Shown: piece by piece, positions 54,192-64,000 of the stretch
Layout: each line of letters opens with the position of its first letter
Numbering within the stretch: position 1 is the first letter of the stretch
NCBI RefSeq assembly: GCF_000243335.1
Contig: NZ_JH597773.1
Span: forward strand, 438,489 to 502,488
From: Leptonema illini DSM 21528
GTDB taxonomy: Bacteria; Spirochaetota; Leptospiria; Leptospirales; Leptonemataceae
Direction of reading: 5' to 3'
DNA length: 64,000 nt
Made by a program: the position numbers and the translations under genes
Notes under the pieces: model-generated
What the model saw: only the letters and a program-made list of their open reading frames with translations
What the model was told of the DNA's origin: nothing
Databases searched by the model: none

Positions 54192-55018
54192 AGCGCCTGT
54201 ATGGCATTCGCAATCGCTTCTGGGCCCGCAGCGTCGATACGCTGACGCCACTGCTGCGCGATGCGCATAACAGAGCGCTGCTTCAGAATCATAAGGCGCT
54301 GCTTATCGCCATGCGAGCGACGGAGCGTTCGCTTCGCGCAGGCGAGGCGTCGTCACAACGCGTCTTCTATCGCAGCTTCACGCGAGCCTTTCAGTATCTG
54401 CGCCGAGTAGGTCCCTTAGCCCTGCGCCCCGGTCAGCAGGTGGCGCTTCTTTCGAAGAACGATCATGTCTCTCTCACCGTGCGCAACTCCGACGGCTCGC
54501 TCGATGCCCGCCTGCGCCAGCGCCTGCTTTCTTCGCTGGAACGAGTGGCCGCCGGTATTCCCGAGAGCCCTCCGGAATCGATACTTGATGCGCCGCCGGG
54601 CGAGTGGGCCGTGTCGACGCTTCTGGCCGCCCTTCCGCTTGAAGAGCCTGTAACAGAAAAAGAAGGCGAGCTGTGGGATGAGATCCTCGACAGCCCCACC
54701 GGCCAGCTTCTCGGCAATTATATTCCAGGATTCTCCATTCTACTGAAGTTGTACAGAGAGCGCGAGCGTCTTAAAGAGGGAGAGTGGATTGCCGTCGCCG
54801 GTGAGATCCTCGGTGAAGGGGCTCGCTCTACGGCACAGGGCGCCATGCAATTCCTGCTCTCGCAGATGCGCTCGGGCGCAAAGCTTGCCGGTCCGCTGAG
54901 CTTCCTTTTCGGAGTCAGCGTCGATCGGGCGATGTTACTCAAAAAGCAATGCGATAGCGTCGACGGCGCACGTCGACGCATCGAAGAACTGCTTCCGCTT
55001 TACCGCCAGTATCGTTAG
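54161..55018 (+). CDS. Hypothetical protein
   Basis: A 285-residue protein rich in Arg and Leu helices. A short hydrophobic stretch (GQLLGNYIPGFSILLKLY) lies around 190-210 and another near 250 (LAGPLSFLFGVSVDRAMLL). No motif I know. The start, ATG 54161, is inside the preceding gene, which suggests coupling with the coiled-coil membrane protein. Confidence 0.6.
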   Translation: MASLESYEKLKRLYGIRNRFWARSVDTLTPLLRDAHNRALLQNHKALLIAMRATERSLRAGEASSQRVFYRSFTRAFQYLRRVGPLALRPGQQVALLSKNDHVSLTVRNSDGSLDARLRQRLLSSLERVAAGIPESPPESILDAPPGEWAVSTLLAALPLEEPVTEKEGELWDEILDSPTGQLLGNYIPGFSILLKLYRERERLKEGEWIAVAGEILGEGARSTAQGAMQFLLSQMRSGAKLAGPLSFLFGVSVDRAMLLKKQCDSVDGARRRIEELLPLYRQYR

Positions 55019-55167
55019 CGTTTCTGGCTCTTATAGATTGCTGATCCTGCCTGCTTGATGCTGGCAACGGCGCCGGCGGGTCTCTGAGTGCCCGGCCTCT
55101 GAGTGAAATCGGATTCTTCCCGTCAAATAACGGTTGAGCAGTGTGCCACAGGCGCAGAATCGACCTT

Positions 55168-56841
55168 GTGAAACTTTCTTTAAACCGCACCGGACGTTCC
55201 GTATCCGGTCCTGTCGTACTTGTAATCATGGACGGCGTTGGCCTGTATAAAGGCCGAGCCGAAGGCTATCCCGGCAACGCCGTCGACCTCGCCGGCGCCC
55301 CTTTTCTCAAAGACCAGCTCCAGCATGCTCCGATCCGGCTGCAGCTGAAGGCTCATGGAACGGCCGTGGGCATGCCCTCCGACGAAGACATGGGTAACTC
55401 TGAGGTCGGTCATAACGCCCTTGGAGCCGGTCGCATCTTCGATCAGGGCGCGAAGCTTGTAGCCGGCGCCATCGCATCGGGTCAGCTTTTTACAGGATCT
55501 GCCTGGATGGATCTCGTAGGCTCTCGCGAGAATCCCGGCGCCGCCGTCAAAGGTGCGACGCTTCACTTTATCGGGCTTCTATCGGACGGTAACGTTCACA
55601 GCCATATCGATCATCTCATCGCCATGCTGCGCAAGGCGCACGAGGCCGGCGTAAGGCAGGTTCGTCTGCACATCCTGCTTGATGGTCGCGACGTCGATGA
55701 AACAAGCGCCCTGCTCTATGTCGATAAACTCGAGGCCGTGCTCAAAGAACTCGATGCAACAGGTAAAAACTATCGCATCGCCTCGGGCGGCGGACGCATG
55801 AAGGTGACGATGGATCGCTATGAAGCCGACTGGAGCATGGTCGAGCTCGGCTGGAAGACGCACGTCGCCGGCGAAGGACGCCAGTTTGCATCGGCTAAAG
55901 AGGCCATCGAGACCTTTCGCAACGAGATCCCTGGCGTCACCGATCAGGACCTGCCTGCCTTTGTCATCGGCGAGAGCGGAGCTCCCGTCGGCCAGATCAA
56001 AGACGGTGATGCCGTAATCTTCTTTAATTTCCGAGGAGACCGCGCCATCGAGATCAGTCGGGCCTTTGTCGAATCCGACTTCAACGTGTTTGAGCGGCAT
56101 CCGAAGGTTTCGGTGAAGTATGCGGGTATGATGCAGTATGACGGCGATTTAAAGATGCCTCCGGTCTTTCTCGTCGATCCGCCGGCCATCGACGAAACGC
56201 TTACGGAGTATCTGGTGGCGGCGGGCGTGAAGCAATATGCGTTATCCGAAACGCAGAAATTCGGTCATGTCACGTATTTCTGGAACGGCAACAACTCGGC
56301 GAAGATCAGCGAGGCGCTTGAAACCTGGGAGGAGATCCCCTCTGACGTCATCTCTTTTGATCGTAAACCGCGCATGAAGGCCGACGAGATCGGCGCCGCT
56401 CTTGTAAAGGCCATCGAAAGCGGCGAATATGGCTTCTTGCGCGTGAACTTTGCAAACGGCGATATGGTCGGTCATACGGGCATACTCGATGCCGCCGTCG
56501 CCGCCGTCGAGGCCGTCGATCAGAATCTACCGCGCATCCTTGAAGCCGTAAATAAAAAGGGCGGCATCCTGCTTGTCACGGCCGACCACGGAAACTGCGA
56601 ACAGATGTATGAGGTGAACAAGAAAACGGGCGAACCTCTGAAGAACGATAAAGGCGGCTTTGCAAGTAAAACAAGCCACACTCTTAATCCCGTGCCCTTC
56701 CTCGTTCTCGGCAACGTCGATGGGCTTGAGGCTTCAGGCGTTGCCGGTGCGGGCCTGGCTAACGTCGCCGCAACGGTAATGACGCTGCTTGGCTTCGAAC
56801 CGCCGGCCGGTTACCTGCCCTCCGTTCTTCGCTGGAAGTAA
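55168..56841 (+). CDS. gpmI: 2,3-bisphosphoglycerate-independent phosphoglycerate mutase
   Basis: A Mn-dependent glycolytic enzyme of about 557 residues interconverting 3- and 2-phosphoglycerate. The nucleophile Ser lies in SDEDMGNSEVGHNALGAGR; metal-binding motifs are VLVIMDGVGL, GLLSDGNVHSHIDHL, RDVDETSALLYVDKLE, NFANGDMVGHTG, VTADHGNCEQMY and SKTSHTLNPVPF. GTG 55168 is chosen as start; GTG 55141 is in frame and neither has a good SD. The gene is convergent with pyrG, with a terminator between. Confidence 0.95.
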   Translation: MKLSLNRTGRSVSGPVVLVIMDGVGLYKGRAEGYPGNAVDLAGAPFLKDQLQHAPIRLQLKAHGTAVGMPSDEDMGNSEVGHNALGAGRIFDQGAKLVAGAIASGQLFTGSAWMDLVGSRENPGAAVKGATLHFIGLLSDGNVHSHIDHLIAMLRKAHEAGVRQVRLHILLDGRDVDETSALLYVDKLEAVLKELDATGKNYRIASGGGRMKVTMDRYEADWSMVELGWKTHVAGEGRQFASAKEAIETFRNEIPGVTDQDLPAFVIGESGAPVGQIKDGDAVIFFNFRGDRAIEISRAFVESDFNVFERHPKVSVKYAGMMQYDGDLKMPPVFLVDPPAIDETLTEYLVAAGVKQYALSETQKFGHVTYFWNGNNSAKISEALETWEEIPSDVISFDRKPRMKADEIGAALVKAIESGEYGFLRVNFANGDMVGHTGILDAAVAAVEAVDQNLPRILEAVNKKGGILLVTADHGNCEQMYEVNKKTGEPLKNDKGGFASKTSHTLNPVPFLVLGNVDGLEASGVAGAGLANVAATVMTLLGFEPPAGYLPSVLRWK

Positions 56842-56855
56842 ACCGTTTATTCAGG

Positions 56856-56881
56856 GCCGGCTCTCTACGATCAGAGCCGGC
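56856..56881. terminator. Terminator between gpmI and pyrG
   Basis: GCCGGCTCT (56856-56864) and AGAGCCGGC (56873-56881) form a 9-base-pair stem around 8 bases. There is no clear T tract, but the position between convergent genes supports termination. Confidence 0.65.
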
Positions 56882-56915
56882 TGCCGGCCTTCATGCTGGC
56901 CCGAACTATTCCGCC

Positions 56916-59590
<2,675 letters not shown>

Positions 59591-59822
59591 CCTGTCTGAC
59601 TCTTGCAAGATGCCTCCCCGCGTCAAACGGTTTCTCGGCGCCTTGCAGGCACGTGAGGCGCTCAAAATGAGGCGATTTCGGGTGAGATCTGCTCTCAGGT
59701 GGGGGTTTGCACCTTTACCGACGGCACCCTACCGGGGAAAGGGCGGCGCTTTTCCGGCCGATGGCTTTGTACTGTTACGGTTCAGTAAGAGGGAGTTCTT
59801 TATGCCGGAGGAGGCGGCGGGG

Positions 59823-60131
59823 TTAGTCATGAGCATCCCTCAAGCGATCTTTCCAGTAGTCGGGATGACGGCTCTGGTGGGCTACCGCCACGATATAGAC
59901 AATATCATCATGGAGCATGTACAGAATATTGTAAGGGTAACGATGCAGACTCTTTGATCGAACCAACGTCTCTCGAACCGTAGAACCCTCGGGAAAGGTA
60001 CATACATAGGTGAGGCACCGATCAAATTCTTCTACAAAGTTTCGGGCTGCCCGACTGGATCTGATCCGATAGTATTTTATCGCCTCCGTGAATTCTCTGT
60101 CGACCGCCGCATCGAATTTATATCCTCTCAT
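59823..60131 (-). CDS. RelE/ParE family toxin
   Basis: A 102-residue ParE-type protein: YKFDAAVDREFTEAIKYYRIRS, FVEEFDRCLTYVCTFPEGS and YNILYMLHDDIVYIVAVAHQSRHPDYW. ParE proteins poison gyrase; RelE relatives cleave mRNA. The catalytic type cannot be fixed by eye, though the HxxRxPxYW ending favours ParE. It overlaps the upstream antitoxin gene by 14 bases in the usual antitoxin-first order. Confidence 0.88.
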   Translation of the reverse strand: MRGYKFDAAVDREFTEAIKYYRIRSSRAARNFVEEFDRCLTYVCTFPEGSTVRETLVRSKSLHRYPYNILYMLHDDIVYIVAVAHQSRHPDYWKDRLRDAHD

Positions 60132-60357
60132 GCACCATGGCCCGGGCCTTCGCCATCACGACATCGCCTTCGAGCAGTTTCGCTTTACCATCAAGGATTG
60201 CCTGCGCACGCTTTTCCGCTTCGGCGATCCAGGCTTTCTCTATTTCCGGATCTGTCTTTTCCACTTCTTCAGAGAGATCCAGGAAAAGAAGCTCTCGTTC
60301 TTCGGGCGTCAGTTCCTTCACCGCTTCTCTCACTTCTTCCAGAGTCAACTTAGCCAT
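60118..60357 (-). CDS. Addiction-module antitoxin (TIGR02574-type)
   Basis: A 79-residue helical protein: LTLEEVREAVKELTPEERELLFLDLSEEV, then DPEIEKAWIAEAEKRAQAILDGKAKLLEGDVVMAKARAMV. This is the standard addiction-module component pattern found next to ParE toxins. ATG 60357 has GAGG nine bases upstream; ATG 60363 is too close to it. Confidence 0.87.
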   Translation of the reverse strand: MAKLTLEEVREAVKELTPEERELLFLDLSEEVEKTDPEIEKAWIAEAEKRAQAILDGKAKLLEGDVVMAKARAMVHERI

Positions 60358-60430
60358 CGCCATTTACCTCACCTCATAAGCTCTTCACTTCACGCCTTTC
60401 GTCCACTCCTTTTCTGCTGCTCGACCGGCT

Positions 60431-61759
60431 TCACCCCTGCTCCACCGTCGGCGTCAGAATATCTGCGTAAAGAACATAAGGCTGCGCCTGCTCCACCCAG
60501 CGTAGCTCCTCGGCCTCCAGATACTGTTGCAGCTCAGAACGCTTGCCCCGGCCGTTCAGATACTCAAGCAGCCGGTCGTCGCCTGCAAGCATCTCGATGG
60601 CAAGCAGGTCGTCTCTGTATTCGTAGGTCTCGGTTCGCCAGGCAAAATCGGCAAACCGCTCTTTTATGAGGCGCAGCAGAGCCAGACTGAAGAGCAGAGA
60701 ATGAAAGCGGCGGCCGAGAGGAAGAAGCTGCCATCCGTTGCAGACCGAGCCTGCGAATTTGTGAAACGTGGGAATAAAGCGCAACGGACGTAACGACAGA
60801 TCGTCCTGGCGAATCTCATCTCTCTGTGCAAGAGACATCATCCAGTTCTCGTCGATATACGGAGCGCCGAAGATCTCGAAGGGCCGCGTCGTTCCGCGCC
60901 CCTCGCTCAGATTCGTTCCTTCAAGCAGACATTGCCCTGCATAGACGAGCGGCGTGATAGGCGAAGGCATATTCGGCGAAGGAGGAATCGTCCAGGGCGG
61001 CTGCATGGCTGTGCGCCTGTCTATCTCTTTCGTTAACCATCCGGTTTCATCTTTGATCGGAATGCTGTGATCATAAGGTATGACGGCAAATTTCAGACGG
61101 TGTCCGTTTTTCAGATCGGGATGCCGGTCGCGGTAATATAGAAGAAGCTCCGCCGCCGTCAGCCCATGACGATGCGGAACGCCGGGCACTCCCACAAAAG
61201 AAGCATAGCGACTCTGAAGAGGCGTCCCTTCAACGGCCCTGCCCGCCGGATTCGGACGATCGACGATACAGAATGCAGGCGGATTCTCAAGAGTGAGAGC
61301 GACCTGCATCGTATAAAAAACGCTCGTTAAAAATGTATAGTACCGCGCACCGACATCCTGAACATCTACGATAATCATATCAAGATCCTTTAATAAGGAT
61401 GCATCGGGAAGAAGCGAACTCTCACGCTCCCCGTACAGCGAAACCCACTGCACGTCGCGAAGAAATCGATACGGCGAAACGGAATCGATCGGTATCTGAT
61501 CCTGTAGCTCGGCAAAAAGACCATGCTCTGGAAGAAAAACTCTCTCAAGTCCAGGGATAACCTCAAATGAATAACGATTTCTGGCAAAAGAAAAGGATAC
61601 CTGATTGGCAAGTAGTCCGACGCGCATCTCGCGGGGAAGGACATCAAGCAGGCGATCGACGGGATCAATGAGCATGAGACAGTCCACGCTAAGATTCCAG
61701 GCAGTCAAACCCTCCACTTGAGGCCGAACCAAAAGAGATGCGGAAAGTTTTACAGGCAC
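60431..61759 (-). CDS. DUF1343/NamZ-like exo-beta-N-acetylmuramidase family protein
   Basis: A 442-residue protein of the DUF1343 family, whose characterised member NamZ trims N-acetylmuramic acid from muropeptides. [59 protein letters not shown] (130-170), [45 protein letters not shown] (275-310) and GAPYID are the typical blocks. No signal peptide is evident, so it may act in muropeptide recycling in the cytoplasm. The start at 61759 is approximate. Confidence 0.85.
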   Translation of the reverse strand: MPVKLSASLLVRPQVEGLTAWNLSVDCLMLIDPVDRLLDVLPREMRVGLLANQVSFSFARNRYSFEVIPGLERVFLPEHGLFAELQDQIPIDSVSPYRFLRDVQWVSLYGERESSLLPDASLLKDLDMIIVDVQDVGARYYTFLTSVFYTMQVALTLENPPAFCIVDRPNPAGRAVEGTPLQSRYASFVGVPGVPHRHGLTAAELLLYYRDRHPDLKNGHRLKFAVIPYDHSIPIKDETGWLTKEIDRRTAMQPPWTIPPSPNMPSPITPLVYAGQCLLEGTNLSEGRGTTRPFEIFGAPYIDENWMMSLAQRDEIRQDDLSLRPLRFIPTFHKFAGSVCNGWQLLPLGRRFHSLLFSLALLRLIKERFADFAWRTETYEYRDDLLAIEMLAGDDRLLEYLNGRGKRSELQQYLEAEELRWVEQAQPYVLYADILTPTVEQG

Positions 61760-61989
61760 GGAACTCCTTTATGAAAAATTCTCGCAGCCTGAACCTTTTA
61801 GAACCTGCGACATTGACGAAACGCGAAAAAAAACCGAATCATTGAATAAACAAACAAGAGTCTGGCGTCTCATTTACGTCGGATGTATACAAAGCGGCAA
61901 ACCCCTCAGAAAAAATCCAGTGGAGAGAGGTTACGTAAACGTTAAAGATCGGATCGCCGATGATCGGTGGTCACAGGCAGGGGAATGGG

Positions 61990-64000
61990 ATGAAAAAGAG
62001 TATGAATGCTTTCGTTCTGAGGGCAGCTTTGCTGCTTTTCTCTGCTATGCTTTCTGGCTCCTGCGCTGCCTGGCCTGCGTTCACGGCGGCGGCCGGTCTT
62101 GCAGCCGGTACAGGCGGAGGCGGATCTCTGTTTTTCATGCCAGGCGGCAGCAGCGAGAGCGTCCTTTCTTCGATTGAGATAACGGCGCCTTCACCGACTT
62201 TCGCGAAAACGACGACACAGGCCCTTCGCGCAACAGCGCTCTTTTCAAACGGCACACATTCCGATATTACGGCCGATGCTCTCTGGTCATCGTCAGATTC
62301 GAGCATCGTGAGCGTATTGCCCGACGGCACCGCCACCGCTGTAAATACCGGCTCGGCCACCATCACCATAACGTACTCGGGTAAAACGGGTCAGCTCGTG
62401 CTCACGGCAAGCTCAGCCCCTCTCACCTCGCTGAATATCTCCTGTGTGAACCAGGCAAGCGCCCTTCCCGTCGGCGTGACGCGCGCCTGTACGGCAACCG
62501 GCAATTTTGCCGATGGATCGACACAGGACCTTACGTCTGATCCGAATACCGTCTGAAGCACCGCAAGCAGCCATATTGCAACGATCTCATCGACAGGCGT
62601 CGTGACGGCGCAGAATACGGGAACGACGACTATCAGCGCAAGCCATAACGGGATTCAGGCCGCCGGGGTTAGTCTGACCGTCAGCGCCGCCGCACTCAGC
62701 TCTATCGAGATATCGCCGGCGAATACGTCTTTGCCGTTAGGCAAAAAGCAGCAGTATACGGCAACAGGTACCTACAGCGACGGATCGACGCAGACGATTA
62801 CCGATCAGGTAACATGGTCGTCGGCAGACACGAACATAGCGACGTTCAGCTCTGCTTCCGGACAGGAGGGATTCCTCTCCACACATGCCGAGGGATCGGC
62901 GACGCTGACGGCGACGCTGGGTGCTGTGTCGGCTTCGACAGGCCTGACCGTAACCGAGGCCGTTCTCGAATCCATCAGCATTACGCCGCCTCCCCGTCCG
63001 CTGCAAAGGGAACGACGCTTCAGTTAACGGCTACCGGATTGTTTTCCGATGGAACGACATCAAATATCACAGATCAGGTAAATTGGTCGAGCGACGACGC
63101 CGATATCGTAACGGTCGCTAACGGCGCAGGATTCGAAGGAAGGGCGACGGCCGTCGCCACCGGGTCGACGACGATCACCGCTGAAATCGGCGGCATCGAC
63201 GCCTCGATAACGTTCACCGTAACGCCCGCCGTGTTGAGTTCGATTCAGGTTCATCTCGACGATTCCTCGATTGCGAAAGGAACATCGACGACGGCTACGG
63301 CAACAGGCGTTTATACCGACGATCCACGCAGGATATCGGAGATCAGGTTTCCTGGACGTCTTCGGTGCCTTCTCGCGTACAGATCGGAACGTTAACAGGA
63401 ACGACCATAGCCCTGATCTCGCCCAAAACCGGTTCGACAGGAAATGCCACGATTACGGCGACGCTTGGCGCAGTAAACGGCACGGCTACGTTAACCGTCA
63501 CGGCGGCGACCCTTGTTTCTATACAGATTGATCCGACCAACCCCTCCGTTGCTCTCGGGTTGACGCAGGCCTTCACGGCGACGGGAACGTACACCGATGA
63601 CACGACGCAGGATCTCACGACGTCTGTAACATGGAATTCCAGCAATACCTCTGTGGCGACGATCAGCAATGCAGCCGGACAGGAAGGCGTGGCGACGACG
63701 CTATCGCAGGGAACGACGCAAGTCGGCGCACAGCTTGGCGCAGTGAACGCGCCGACCACGACCCTGACCGTCGGTGCGAAAGCACTGCAGTCCATTACGA
63801 TTGCGCCTAATCCGACGCTCAGCATTGCAAAAGGCCGCACCCAGAATTTTACGGCAACAGGTAATTATACGGACGGGTCGACGTCCGATCTGACCGAGAC
63901 GGTAACATGGGTCAGCTCTGATACGGACAGCGCTGCGATCAGCAATGTTGCAGGCAGCCGCGGACGTCTGACGGCCCTTGATGAAGATACCGTCGATATA
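61990..64000 (+). pseudogene. Lig-like bacterial Ig-repeat lipoprotein gene, disrupted, runs off the end
   Basis: The frame opens with a lipoprotein signal (lipobox LSGSC, preceded by MKKSMNAFVLRAALLLFSAM) and continues into at least seven BIG_2-type Ig repeats of about 90 residues (TATGTYSDGSTQTITDQVTW, EGSATLTATLGAVSAS and similar). Three lesions break it: TGA at 62554-62556 where repeats have TGG (Trp), a one-base loss near 62993, and a one-base loss near 63321 (GACGATCC for GACGGATCC). Frames downstream are otherwise clean. In Leptospira such proteins bind host matrix. Here it is a pseudogene or carries sequence errors. Confidence 0.8.

Overview
The window reads as a piece of a Leptospiraceae (spirochaete) chromosome, most like Leptonema. 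The grounds are a lipoprotein resembling the Leptospira LIC_13355 family, many lipoboxed envelope proteins, a Lig-like bacterial immunoglobulin-repeat gene, futalosine-pathway menaquinone synthesis, a GC-rich codon usage and dense c-di-GMP signalling. The genus is an inference from content; only the first ~92 bases of a 16S rRNA are present.

Layout. 1-92: 5' end of a minus-strand 16S rRNA gene. 877-2076: RtcB RNA ligase. 2201-8355: a cobalamin-regulated envelope locus, in which two back-to-back B12 riboswitches drive a leftward operon (lipoprotein, DUF6580 membrane protein, CWC-zinc/LIC_13355-like lipoprotein) and a rightward pair (BtuB-like receptor, beta-propeller lipoprotein). 8356-9180: tandem intergenic repeats. 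9232-17938: an HpcH/HpaI lyase, then a multi-PAS histidine kinase, a response regulator and two EAL proteins. 18028-30335: YqeY, a TetR/quinone-reductase pair, a DUF4160/DUF2442 pair, MqnC divergent from a membrane Fe-S oxidoreductase, a response regulator-kinase hybrid, an SGNH hydrolase followed by a HEAT lipoprotein operon, and a tiny element inserted at tRNA-Thr. 30612-43747: a complete type I-E CRISPR-Cas system with 64 repeats. 43937-60357: c-di-GMP enzymes, an ECF sigma unit, a glycosyltransferase, two broken tandem paralogues, gpmI, pyrG and a ParE toxin-antitoxin pair. 60431-64000: a NamZ-like muramidase and a broken Ig-repeat lipoprotein gene running off the end.

The most interesting feature lies between cas3 and cse1. 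Two degenerate repeat-like 29-mers (40885-40913 and 40947-40975) flank one 33-base spacer and keep the exact stem-loop geometry and the 8-base crRNA handle of the main array, but in opposite orientation. The first 17 spacer bases match a site at 40806-40822 behind an AAG PAM, with mismatches only at positions 6 and 12, the positions that Cascade flips out and does not read. That site lies in overlapping divergent promoters, one facing the mini-CRISPR and the other facing a 96-residue DUF3892 gene that ends at its own intrinsic terminator before cse1. This has the design of a CreR/CreA-type regulatory mini-CRISPR using Cascade as a repressor, with DUF3892 as the likely regulated cargo.

Other points: a CRISPR hairpin core present in two mutually inverted versions; two spacers from overlapping protospacers over a ribosome-binding site; hairpins that sequester the Shine-Dalgarno sequence at both riboswitches; and several frameshifted genes (50721-53679 and 61990-64000) that could be real decay, slippage-controlled expression or sequencing error.
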